Part shown: positions 35,408-46,782 of the stretch, piece after piece
Layout of the letters: every line of letters starts with the position of its first letter
Position numbering within the stretch: the stretch's first letter is position 1
Source of the DNA: Psococerastis gibbosa
Lineage: Eukaryota > Arthropoda > Insecta > Psocodea > Psocidae
Length of the DNA stretch: 64,000 nt
Assembly (NCBI GenBank): GCA_963971405.1
Contig: OZ020487.1
Location: 18,201,344-18,265,343 of the forward strand
Direction of reading: 5' to 3'
The notes under the pieces: generated by a model
Database searches by the model: none
Seen by the model: only the letters and a program-made list of their open reading frames with translations
Told to the model about the DNA's origin: nothing
Position numbers and translations under genes: made by a program

Positions 35408-35905
35408 GGGGTCTTCACAGTGTTGGTGTTATTGAGTTATCGAGTAAGATGTGCTATCCAAGTTAACATACAATCGTGAGTGGACCTTGGGAGTGATTTA
35501 TCATGCTACATGAAAAATATTTAACAGAGTAAACAACGTGGTAGTAGTCAGACGTTCGTGCCACGGTTTTAAAGAAAGTGGCAGAACTCTATTCTAGTGC
35601 CACATTTGTTTATATTTTTTGTTCATTTTGGTCATTATAATTTTTGTTATTTACGGTAATTGCTTGTGACATAATAAATAATACAAATAAATGTAAATAC
35701 CTACCACAAAATTTTAAGCGCGTGTTTCAAATCAATCGACGAAAACAAAGATGGCGGCTGTAAACCTGAGCTATCGATCGATTGAAAGTGTGTTTAGGAT
35801 ACCACGCTGGTTAGCTTGGTTATCGGGTTTCACGTGTGTTAACTTAGCTTGATAGAACACACATAACTAGGTAGAACTCGATAACATCAACACTGTGAAG
35901 ACCCC
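35408..35905. mobile_element. TA-flanked MITE T, complete copy
   Basis: Terminal inverted repeats GGGGTCTTCACAGTGTTG and its near-complement continue for ~35 bp (TTATCGAGT), flanked by TA on both sides (35406-35407, 35906-35907). TA duplications fit Tc1/mariner-type transposition. The 498-bp interior has no transposase frame. It contains AAAGATGGCGGCTG near 35750. The reverse-oriented copy is 19634-20115. Confidence 0.8.
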
Positions 35906-35907
35906 TA

Positions 35908-36659
35908 TTATTCCCTAACTGCCAAATCTAACTAGGATGAATTGCTTATTTCGTTTAGTAGGTTTATTCCTACTAAAATATTTTTTTTTGTTTCAATTAT
36001 TTCAAGATTGTTGAGCAATTTACCCTTGTTGTAGTTTCTTAAAATTATAAAAAAAAAACTGAATATCCCGTGTTGTTCATATAAATATTAGGCAGCTGTT
36101 AATTTTGACAGAGAATTGCAACACTTTCCCCCTCATAGTTTGCAATTGGCAGAAACTGCTGGTTTTTGCTTATAATTAAAATGAATGTAGGACTCGATAA
36201 GATCAAGTTAAGTACTCGTCTTATTCAATTTTAGGGCAGAGAATTTAAAATATTTCGTAAACAATGAATGAGCTAGGTTGTCAATTTGACGAAATTAGTT
36301 AATTCGTCCTTGAACAGCCACAAAGTTATAAATTGCCATATAAAAAATAATAAAAGCTTTTGCAGTAAATTGACATTTTCTCCCCTGAAATATTATTAAT
36401 TCTAGGAAACCCAATAAAGTGCATTAAACCAAAGATATAAAATAAAAAAGATGGCGCCTTTCCACATAGCTTATATATATAGATCAATGTAGCGGCTAAA
36501 CGTAAGAGGAAATGCGGAGAAATGGCAAAGGTAGCATAATCCATGTTGCAGGGTTCCAACATAAAAAAAGAAAATAGCGGCAAAGGAAAACCGATGAACA
36601 ATTAAACATTTGCATTTATCTCGCAATTTAAATAGCTTGTTTTTCACTATATTATTCTT
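35908..36659. other. AT-rich sequence, nothing recognised
   Basis: A frame at 36326-36601 (-) is Phe-rich without motif. Confidence 0.5.
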
Positions 36660-36662
36660 TTA

Positions 36663-36825
36663 GGCGGGTATTCCACATACGTCAATCGTCAATAAAAAAA
36701 TTGAAAAATGACGTTTTAGCAGACATTTAGGACATACTAAAAATTCTGCTACCACGTCAATTTACGTCATTGTTACGTCATTTTTCAATTTTTCATTGAC
36801 GATTGACGTATGTGGAAAACCCGCC
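36663..36825. mobile_element. Harbinger-like palindromic MITE, copy 4
   Basis: Almost identical to copy 1 (9262-9423), including the asymmetric middle with ACGTCATTGTTACGTCATTT. Flanks are TTA on the left and TAA on the right, so the duplication has one mismatch. Copies 1 and 4 form a subgroup. Confidence 0.8.
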
Positions 36826-36828
36826 TAA

Positions 36829-37353
36829 ACCAGTACTACCCGCATACAAGAGGAAACGAGACTTTGTTGAGTGACAGCTCCATATGCCCCTCCGGCCCAC
36901 CTGCATTAAACTGATTTTAAAAAATAGTAGTATATTAGTCGGGTAAATAGATGATTTTTTTTCAAATGAATTTTTCCTCTTTTTCATATCTTTGCACATG
37001 TGGAACGAAGCATAAATTAATTTCTTAAAAAATTCGTCAATCCTTCCTTCTTTACTAAATATTTTGGAACTTCTCACTTAATGAACAAAAAGTTTTAATT
37101 AAAAAAGTCTTACTTATTGTTTGTCCATTCGTCAGACAGACTCAAGAAAGGTGGAATTCAAATTTGATTTAGGGGTTAGAAAGCTAATAATAGTTACTGT
37201 AGGGCCTACTTATATCAAAATAAGCTGTGTACGGTATACTGCAAAGATAGCAATGAGCTATAGCCTACTATTAAGCTTGAAAACTAAGAAGCTAAAAATC
37301 CATTTTTAATTTGAGTTCGTGTTTCCTATAGCAGAAAAATCTCTCTATTCCAC
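36829..37353. other. AT-rich sequence, nothing recognised
   Basis: Short frames without motifs. Confidence 0.5.
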
Positions 37354-37357
37354 GTAA

Positions 37358-37736
37358 GAGGACATGCTACGTATAAAATGCGCACCCCAAATTTTGTTGC
37401 TTTTTTGGACTTTTTATTTTTTTACTTAATTAACAAAGCAAGTCGTTGAAGATTTGGCTCATGGAAGTTGTAGAAGACTGCTTCATGCATCATGCAATAG
37501 GAAATATTAAATTTTTGAAACCTTAGTTCTTTCATAAATACCAGAATGGACTAAAATTACGCGTATTCGGGATGGAAGAGCTACAAAACCAAAAAGTAAA
37601 AATACCTTATTATATGATGCACGAAGTAGTCTCCTACAACTTAGATGAGCCAAATTTTTAATAACTTGCTGAGTTAATTAAATAAAAAATGAAAAGTATT
37701 TAATTTTGGGGTGCCAATTTTCTACGTGACATCCTC
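37358..37736. mobile_element. Long-armed fold-back element
   Basis: The left side reads GAGGACATGCTACGTA, GCACCCCAAATT, AACAAAGCAAGT, GATTTGGCTCATG and GTTGTAGAAGACTGCTTC. The right side repeats these blocks in reverse complement and reverse order (GAAGTAGTCTCCTACAAC ... GGGGTGCC ... ACGTGACATCCTC). Arms of about 130 bp surround a ~120-bp centre. GTAA at 37354-37357 and 37737-37740 may be the target duplication. No frame inside. Confidence 0.75.
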
Positions 37737-37740
37737 GTAA

Positions 37741-38310
37741 GAAAAATTATTCGTGCCATTTTTTAAATTTTCTAAATTTTCAAGTTTTATTAGCTCACTG
37801 TCATCTTTTAGGTGGTATGTCATCTACTAGGCCTACCTTAGGCTCTGTTTCAAGGTTGAAATGGCGCAATCGTCATTTTGTAGTTCAGTTTAGTCGGCAA
37901 ACTTTCATTTTAAAGAGCTTAAGCTTAGACGGCTATCACGCTGTCTGTACCTTTGCATAATTTTTCTTTGAAAAATAGCTTCGCCAAGGTATACGTATAT
38001 ATCTGTTATTTGTGTTGAGGGGCTCTTTGAGTCTTTGATAAATGTTAGAAGGAATAGTAGTCCTATTCTCGAAGGAGTTGTACCTTTCGGAAAGGCTCCA
38101 AACGGATGTGACTCTGCGTAAGTTAGGGAGAACATGGGACTTCTCCGCTATGCCGCGTAATTTGTTTGCATGGGATTTTGTGCACGTCGAAAACTTTTTG
38201 CCTTCTCCCAAATGTCTTGGAAGCTTCCCCAGCTGTTTGACAGGTGTTTAATTACCGCGCACTTCTCTCACATTTAGAGCGCGATAACCCTCAATTAAGC
38301 AACAACCATA
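37741..38310. other. Unassigned sequence
   Basis: Overlapping frames at 37905-38251 on both strands have no motif. Confidence 0.45.
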
Positions 38311-38775
38311 ATTTAAAATGGTGCCATATTCTGTACATGCCGTGCATCAAATGAAGTTACAATTTTCAATTCCTTGTTTGTTTGTCAGCCTGATGGGGGG
38401 AGCGCGTCTGTTTATTAACTTGAGACACCTTAAAAGTAGGCACCTTCACCTCGCGGAGAAAGGGAGTTGACTGACAGGGTGGACCTCCTGATTATAGTGG
38501 ATTCCGTACCATTTGGGGAACATGGTAAAGTCTCACGATTAATTCGGAGGTGACCAGGACTTGACACACACCTAGACTGACTGGTATTGTCTCATCGCGT
38601 TATCATGTCCCACCATTTTCCCCTGCCAACGCTGTGAACACTAGCAAGTTTGCCGCAGTTTCAAATACGCTCTGCTGCCATGGATTCGACTTGGTAAGGC
38701 CGTTGGCATTGGCATTTAAATTGGTGCCATATATACTGTATGCACTGAATCAAATGAAGTTACAATAATTTTCAA
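38311..38775. repeat. Pair of ~60-bp direct repeats around retroposon R
   Basis: 38311-38370 and 38714-38775 share TGGTGCCATAT, TGCA, ATCAAATGAAGTTACAA and TTTTCAAT with about ten differences. The retroposon at 38383-38702 lies between. Either a very long, old target duplication or insertion into a pre-existing tandem duplication. Confidence 0.7.
38383..38702 (-). mobile_element. Retroposon R, copy 3
   Basis: On the minus strand it begins CGGCCTTACC, with blocks AAACTGCGGCAAACTTGCTA, TCCTGGTCACCTCCGAATTA and GGAATCCACTATAATCAGGA, and ends near the AGACGCGCTCCCC counterpart of the other copies. It is slightly shortened at its 3' end. A small unrelated fragment of the same family is at 39500-39528 (+). 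Confidence 0.78.
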
Positions 38776-39051
38776 TAATAAATAATTAGCTAATAATATA
38801 TATATATATTATTATATAAAGGTATAATATAATAATAAGTTAATAAGCAAGGGGAAGGTTTTGCTCTCGTATCGTACTCGCATCTCAGAAACGAAATAAA
38901 AACCCAGAATACAACAGGAACTAGTAATTGTTAGTCTGTTTGGTATTTAATTGTAATTTTAAGTAACTGACCATAACTTGAAGAAAAACAGTCCTTCTTA
39001 ATGGTATTCGACTTCACGCAACCTGTAGTCCAACCTTTATCATGCTATGTC

Positions 39052-39264
39052 AAGAGATGTCACAGAGTAGTGGTACAGACTCCGAATTTCACCCGAAAGG
39101 TTGTTGGTTCGAGTCGCACACTTGCTAAATTTTATGGCCATGCTTTGGCATGTAAAGCAGGCGGTCCCAGGTCTTCCTAGTTGAGCGTAAGAGAGGGCTT
39201 TATAGCCCTAACTCCGCTAGGTTGGCTTAGTAGTAGAACAAAAATATTATTTCTTTATTATCAT
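39052..39264 (+). mobile_element. tRNA-derived SINE S, copy 2
   Basis: Near full length, matching 31022-31243: AGAGTAGTGGTACAGACTC, GTTGGTTCGAGTC B box, GGCATGTAAAGCAGGCGGTC and the AGAGGGCTTTATAGCCCT hairpin, ending in a T/A-rich tail. It lacks a few bases in the CTTCGGAGG segment. Confidence 0.87.
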
Positions 39265-42200
39265 GGCCTCAATGATTGTGTAAAGGAGAGATATTGCCAA
39301 TAACCTATAAGATTTGTCACATTTTCGGGCCTGATGGGAATTGGTTATTGAGTGAGGCGGTTATTGAATTTCTGGTGAAAGCCGTTGTGAGAATAACAAT
39401 CTGGACTTTCATAAAGGAAGTCACGGGTCCCATCCGCCACCTATATTCACATCTGTCTAATTGGAAATAATTATTCATGTGAGAAGCTCGAGTGATGTGG
39501 CTCGGAATCCACTATAAACAGGAGGTCGTTCATATCAAAGGAAGTTCAAACACTAAAGCTTGGCACAATGGAAGTTCCATAGTCAAACCCATGCCCAATC
39601 AAAAACTCGCGAACGACAAAGATTGTGATATATATGAATTGAGAGTCCTTTAACACGCGGAAGGCGTACTATGAAGGTGTAAAATAAAAACTATATATTT
39701 TATTACTTATGTTTTAAGACTTATTATAATTATATTATTTATATTTATATTATATTATTATTAATTATACTTTAACTTATACACTGTATAGTTCCATTTG
39801 CATTGAACCAGTTCATATATTTGGTTGGGGGCCAGACCAAATCGTATACGGCTTTTTCTTCATGGGCAGTGGCCCGAGACGACGTTGAATTCTACCAACC
39901 GAACCTCTTACCGTTCAATATTGACCCGAACATCTCATACTGTATATGCGTTTTATGGTTTATACCGTATATATTAATATCTTCTTACATTTTCCTATTT
40001 CAGGGGTGGGCTGGGCTCCTCTTATATTCACTTTTGAATAAATAACAAAGCGTGCAACGTATTTTACAAAAAAAAAAAAAAACTATGTGCTATTAGATTT
40101 GGATCCTCCACTCAACTATGGGATCAATAGTTTTTATTCCATTTAATTCTTGCTCCTATTTAAAGCCATATTAATCAACAAACTGGCGGAAATGCAATTA
40201 TTTTGCGGTGTTTTTAAAACTCCCAGAATAGATAAGCTTTTCCGCTTTATTGAGTCGTTCATGGTTGCATGAATGTTCCTTTATAAGTGTTTGCCAGCAA
40301 ATTATCTCCCTTTTTCCAACCTGTGCTATAACGGAGAAGGGCAGTAGCGCGGAAGGTGTGAAGTGGAACGATGATGCCCTCCCCCCCTCGCTGTTGTAAA
40401 CAAAGCTCTCCCTGTTTGCGAGTCACTGGACGATGCTGTGGGAGAGTGGAAAGAGGACTACGGCAGATACTCTGTCGGTGCATATATAGCACTTAAATGT
40501 TAAAAACGCTAATTATGAAAAACATTCGGTATTAGTTTCGCATTCTTGACTTTTAGTGGCAGCACTTAAGTATTTTTTTGTAAGTTTTGATTTAACATTA
40601 ATTATATCTCCTTTCCCAGCCCTAAACATCGTAAAATAGACCCTTAGTTAGTTAGTTAAGAACTTTTATGTGCAATGCCAACGGCCCCATGGATTTCGAG
40701 CATTATCTGTATTGTTTCCGTATAAATTTTTGGCCATTGCCAAACTGCTAGTATACGTTCGCGATGTCAAACTACACCGGCTACAAGCTGAGACAAGCTT
40801 AGCATTGACGCAATGAAACAGGTGAAAGCATGACTTAAACAAGTACAGATACGAGTGAAAAAAATAGACCCTTTCAACCGAAGGGTTATTTCACCTGGTT
40901 ACTTAATAGAACGGACCTGGTTTTGGAAATGACTACAAAAATAAGCAGCAGTTTCGCCCTGTGTTTATAATAGGTATTTCCTTAATTTGGTGTAATTATG
41001 TGACTAATATTTACAATTCCTTAAATGTAAAAACTTAGAAAACAAGGCCTAATTTGAGCTATGCATTTCGATCATATGTACGGTACATCTACGAAATTCG
41101 ATAAATTAGTCTATAATATGTGCGTCTCGAAATTAATTTGAGTCAATTCATTGCATTATACCGTATTAAATTTAAAACAAATTGTTTCATCAGAGACCGT
41201 ATTGGAAAACTGGAGCTCCTTCGTCGTTCACCAAGATCAAAATCATGAATCAACTAAAAAATGCAAGCATAAGTTTATGAAGAATTTTAAAACGTTTTCA
41301 CCAATATACGTGGACAATGGAATTAATTGTTCATTAAATTCGTACTGAACATTCGCACTCTTAATAAAAAATAAACCTTTCCTGAAAAATACATCATTTT
41401 GACCATAATGCCACTAATGGTTTTTTCACTCTAATCGTAATTGAAATAGTTGATTTTCAACAGCTTATAATTATTGCCATAATTTGTTAATATAAACTGA
41501 AGGTAGGTATCGTGCTACTACTTAAATTAACCTAATTCGGTGTAATTCATGAAAAGATTAGAAACCCTTTCACTTTAAATTTTGAAACAGATTCAGTTTC
41601 TATTCATAACCCTTTGAAGCAAAACCCTTTAATTCAGAACGTTTCGTCTTGAAGTTAAACTTGGCTTGGTGTTTGTTTTAGTAATGATTAGGTACAGCTA
41701 CCTAAAAATTATGAATAGGAAAAGCAAAACCTTTTTTTCTTTCTCCCTTTTTTTAAACCAAATACTTTGTTATTGTTTTTCAGATTATAATTTATTAAAT
41801 TGACATACATAATAGGTATATTACACGGATATTAGTGTCTATTTGTATATATTGTAGAAACGCGTAAAACTACATCGCCCGAACAGCAAAGTGATGAAGA
41901 ACTAAAAATAAATTAACCGGAATATATTAATTAGTTTTCCCTCGCAACTTTTGTATAGCGGATACTATACAAGATTCATTGAATGATTTATGGTCCAGGA
42001 AGAATGAATAAGATAAATACAAAACGTTCCGGCTGCCAGTCAGCTGGAAGCTTCAATGCTCACTCGTGTTTTTGTCTTTAAAGCTTTAACTTTCTCTCAT
42101 ATTTTCGTAGTTCTGTGTTATGCTAACATCTATCTCGTTTATTCCAGTGAACATTATTATTATGATAAAAAATTAAAAAGCAAATGAACAGCGAATGAGA

Positions 42201-43102
42201 TCATATTTTATCTTTTCATCTCCAACGCCACTACATCACAGATCTCAGCTCAAACTGTTAATTAAAAGTACTGGGTTTATATCTTTGTATTTTTACCCCA
42301 TAATTTTATAATGATAAGAATAATTTGCATTAGAATAAAATTTGTGAAAATAATTTGCAAAAAAAACCAATTCTCTTGTATTACTGAACGGTATCTACTC
42401 ACACTAATTAACGAGCCCCGTCCGCAATTTTTACACAGTACAATTAAGAGATCCGATATTGCTAGACAGTTGCCAGGTAATGATATAATGTTATTCTCAA
42501 TTAATTAGTTTATGGGTACTGAATTTTCGGTAACAATTACTGACACGTGAAAACTAATCAAAGTGGGTAATTTCCAAAAATTTGTCATCCGATGCTTTTA
42601 TGTTGAAAATAAATTCATCTCATCACCATGATAAAGCTTCTTGAATATTCTGCCTTCAAGTAATGTATTAATTGGCAAGGCGTGATGAAGTCCCCCCCCC
42701 CCCTCTCTCTTCTTCCCCAGCCATCACAGCCAGTCTTCTAAATAGGGGTGAAGGTAAAGGAGATTTTAATGAATTTCGAATAATAATGGGTATCTAATAT
42801 CAGTTTCGCCTACAATTAAAATGGCGTCTTACATATATCCATATCCTCAAATAACATGTATACAATACGCAGGCCTAGATAACTAATTTGTTAGACTACG
42901 GTATCGTTGTATACTGTATTTATAGAGTTATCAATTGTGTTTGTTATATATATATATAGATTATCATAATAACATCATTAAATTGACTTACGTTGAAGAC
43001 TGTATGATACTGTATATGCACACTATTATATTGTGTATAAAAATGAGCTTTATTTTTGGCTTATGGCCTGTGCACTCCGAATCCACTGATCAGTTAGTGA
43101 TT
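39265..43102. other. AT-rich sequence without recognised gene
   Basis: AT microrepeats lie near 38795-38830 and 39715-39775, and a poly-A at about 40069-40082. A family E repeat copy is at 40795-40850. A GC-richer patch spans 40310-40490. Frames are all short and unrecognised. Confidence 0.5.
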
Positions 43103-43281
43103 AATAAATAAATATTGACTTTTTGTTCTATTACTTAACGAATCAACCTAGCGGAGTTAGGGCTGTAAGCCCTCTCTTATTACACTCAACTAGGAAAGCC
43201 CACCTGCTATGCCCTCCGGAGCATGGCCAAAAAATGTAGAAAGATTGAAAGTCGGAGTCTGTACCACTGCTCTACATGTCC
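43103..43281 (-). mobile_element. tRNA-derived SINE S, copy 3
   Basis: Reverse orientation: AATAAATAAATATTGACTTT tail side first, then CCTAGCGGAGTTAGGGCT, AAGCCCTCTCTTA, ACACTCAACTAGG, GCATGGCC and TACCACTGCTCTACATGTCC. The B-box segment is partly deleted (only AAAGATTGAAAGTCGGAGTC remains). Confidence 0.85.
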
Positions 43282-44104
43282 TGACTGATGTGGCTGGTAG
43301 CGTGTTCTGGGAACGCTCCCGAACGTTCCTGAACCAAAAAATTTCTAAAAACATTCCGTACGTAATATATAGGCTACTGTAAATTAAATTAGTTTCCACA
43401 CTGAATAGTACAACGCAATGGTAAACAAACAAAACAGGGGAGTCGACGCCACGAAGTTCACTCTGGTCCACTAGTAGTCAATAAAACGATAGGGACAGTG
43501 GAAATTTCTATCCAGTATATCTATACAATATCTTAATTTCTCCTCCCCCCCCCCCCCCCGGATCCCTGTACACACTGACCCCTCCGTCTGATGGGAAAAC
43601 TGAGGAGACACAAGTTTGTTTTATTATAGTTAACCGACAGGCATTATTAATTACAGCATGACACCTTCAAAGTTATAACTACTTTTCTTGTCAGCAATGA
43701 CAAATGTACCTTCAAGTACTCTATCTACTTCTTGTGCCTCTCTAAAGACTTGTATAGTTTATCTCTATTGACCCTGTCTTTCTCTTTATTTCTCAATTCT
43801 TAACTTCAGTTAAAGTATTTATAGTACTTACCTATCATTTCCTAATATAACAAATCGCTTGAACATTAAATTCAGTGGACCATGTTTTACCATTTCCGTA
43901 GCACGGGTTGCAGATTTAAAAATTCAAATTGTCAGGCAAGGCAAAAAAGAACACCCTCATCTCACCCTCTGTGCCAATATCCCCTCGCGCCCTTTGGCTT
44001 ATGTAAAAAAAATTGTTATGGAAAAAATGTGTATACATTCAGAAAAATAAAGAAATAATAATTATTTTTATTATTATTTAATTGCGATCGTACATTATGG
44101 CTAT
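43282..44104. other. Unassigned sequence
   Basis: A C-run lies at about 43546-43559. No gene recognised. Confidence 0.45.
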
Positions 44105-44400
44105 AGTATTCTTCTTCGTCTTCTTTAAATGCCTCTTCTATCGATGATTTGGTCCTTGAAGACTGCTGCCATTAAAAGGGAAGTCGTGCGAGCTCTTGCC
44201 AAACCACAGACTCAGTTTTTAAACCAGGGAGCTCTCTGTCCTTCTCCCTTTGGATTATTACATGCAGAATGCGATACTTTTTGTTCCTCATTACATGGTC
44301 GAAGTATGCTAGTTTCCGTTTCTTAACCGTCAGCGGCAACTCGGCTTCTGTATCCATTCACCTCCTGCCCTCAGCACTAGGGCAAGATCTCTCGAGAAAA
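44105..44400 (-). pseudogene. RTE-like LINE tail, subfamily TVKKRKL, copy 3
   Basis: The minus strand reads MDTEAELPLTVKKRKLAY, then DHVMRNKKYRILHVIIQR. It is the best preserved of the four relatives, and the pattern E..L.TVK+RKL.Y..HV.R..KYR...+IIQ matches the C-terminal region of RTE-like ORF2 proteins. The 3' end (left side) is AAGAAGACGAAGAAGA-like at 44108-44125. The frame is 5'-truncated and loses homology after the R-rich segment. Confidence 0.75.
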
Positions 44401-46400
44401 TGCGCAGCATTTGTCTGCACATACTTTTCAAAAGCACTGTTCTCCACAGCTACGTACATAGTATAGTGAACGGTATTGTTACATGCATTGCGTTTTATTT
44501 TACCTAGCATATTTATATTTGGTTTGTAACAATAAATGTTTTTTAGAAGGGCGAAATCGTAAGGTACGGTAGGAAATGGAAATTCTCCAAGCGGTAAACT
44601 CTTACACCACATTTACCATACCTCCCATTCCTCATTACCAACGCAAGCCGCAAACTACTAGTACAGTTCCTTAATTTTCTGCTCGAATGTTTGTTGTATA
44701 CTGTACATAAATAGTGGAAATTACCTAGTGGAACCGAACTGGGCTGATTGCCGCCACTATTTCACTCTTACACACAAAAAGTGAAATCGGGCATGGACAC
44801 CCATAAAAACCAAAAATTACAATATTGGCAACCCAATAAATATAGCCTACAACATTTTTGACACCTAATTTCAATCTTTGAGAAATGGTCACCAAGCCTT
44901 TTCTTAAAGTGTAGGCTACCAGAGAAATATTATTGTTTTCCGATGGAATGAGAGCTATCCAATCATTTTTTCCAAAAAAGGGGAGTCTTTATTTTCACTT
45001 AAATTTGGGCCCTAATCCGTATACGCATGGAGGGGGCACTCTCCTCCCTAAATCTTCAAAATTAATTTAATTATGGACATGTTTTGCTATTTGACTGAAG
45101 CCATATTCATAATTTAAAAGAGTGGCAAAAAGTTTAAATCAAATCGTTACCGATAAAAAAGGCCTAAAACCCCACTTATTCAGGTCTATTAATTGTTCCC
45201 CGAAGGAGACCCTCAGACGTCCCTTGTCTGCAGTTTCCGAATGCATGTACTGCATTTTTAAATCATGACGTTACTGCAATCAAAATTCGTAAAACCACAC
45301 TATTTCAGATCTAATCTTTTTCAAACATTTTCCCCGGGGGACCCCAGACCCCTACTGGCCTTTCGTGCCCTTGAGTGGCTCTGCGCAAGGTTAGGGACGA
45401 CACTAAGGTGTTGCCCCCCCCCCCCCCCCGATTGAACTATGAACGCGCTGGCTACAGTAAATACGCACAAACTGGAGCGAACTGTAAGAATGGAATTATC
45501 ATACTAGCAACGTTACTCGTCAGACATTACAGTAGCATATATGCATCCTTTTCAACATAATTTGCTATGTTTTTAGTGTAACCGCCACTATTTTGGTGCA
45601 TAATTTCTACATCTAGAGCATCTTAAATAGACAGTAAACCATAAAAGACTGCTTGTTTAACAGACTACTGCGTCGTGCTGCGGCTTTTGACTTTCTTAGA
45701 TTCGAAGCTTAACGTAGCAAGGTTGATTTTGCTGACCCGTATCAAACCCAGTCCCCTTCTCCATTCCATTTTATTTCCGGCTGTTTGGATTGGCAATTAA
45801 TTTGACCCATGTCAACCGTCAACGTAGCAACTAATCTATTTGACAGTTTTCTCTTTCTTTAGTAGTTTCGGCCTCTTTTAGCGCTGAAGACTAGGTTAAA
45901 TAAATAAAACACAACATTGATTAGAAAGTAAATTGTGACAATGCACCCATTTAATTAAGACTCCAAATAAAGCGTCCAAATCAAATATAAATCCTAACAC
46001 AATAAGCTCACCTAAAGTATTTATAAGTTACCGTATAACTAAATTCTAAGTAGCTTAAGTTAAGTAAACATTTTCAGAAACCTCTTTTATATTTTCATTA
46101 GCTTCTTTACTAATGGAGGAATAGGCTATAAGGTTTTTGGTCTCATCAGATATTTATGGAATGGAATTGAATTTGAAAAAAACCTAGAGGCGAGCAATAG
46201 AACTCTAATGTCTTGTTTTCATGCTAACCTTTAAAAAAAATATTATATTATTAATAAGTACTTAAAATTAAATCGAGAAGAAAAAAAAACAAATAATGAA
46301 ATTAAACTTTAAAATTTCCCCTACAAGTCTCCTCAGCCCAATGAAAATCAGTGAAATGTAATGACGAGTAAATTGAGACGATTACAACCAGTAGCGCTCA
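44401..46400. other. AT-rich sequence with G/C-run remnants and a Penelope-like 3' motif
   Basis: 45000-45430 holds decayed CCCC/GGGG-run repeat sequence. 45862-45895 on the minus strand reads TCTTCAGCGCTAAAAGAGGC then CGAAACTACT, resembling retroelement 3' ends. Nothing coding. Confidence 0.4.
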
Positions 46401-46403
46401 TAA

Positions 46404-46779
46404 GGCGCACATTCCATTGACCGGCTAGGGCTATCTCCAAAAACAGCGACGTGGTAGCAGACATTCAAGACTTAGGTTACGTTTCCACCGATCTCGCATT
46501 CCAGAATGCAAATGACATTGACGGAAATTAGAATTTTTCTTTTTATAGAAATTTATTAAAATGTTTGTACTTAACATATCCCATGACGCCATTTTTAATT
46601 TTAGTTTGTTTGTTTGTGATTTTACTGTATGATCAATTTTAACTATGGCATAGAGGAAAATAAACATTTCCGTCAATTCTGCAATGCGAGATAGGTGGAA
46701 ACGCCACCTAAGTCTTGAATGTCTGCTACCACGTCACCGTTTTTGGAAATAGCCCTAGCCGGTCAATGGAATGGGCACC
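46404..46779. mobile_element. Harbinger-like palindrome with a second palindrome in its centre
   Basis: Outer arms 46404-46474 and 46709-46779 start GGCGCACATTCCATTGACCG / GGTGCCCATTCCATTGACCG and contain ACGTGGTAGCAGACATTCAA, the family core. Inside, 46475-46708 has its own inverted ends GGTTACGTTTCCACC / GGTGGCGTTTCCACC continuing to TCTCGCATT. Left flank of the outer element is TAA; the right is ATA. The inner unit is bounded by CTTA / TAAG. Confidence 0.75.
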
Positions 46780-46782
46780 ATA

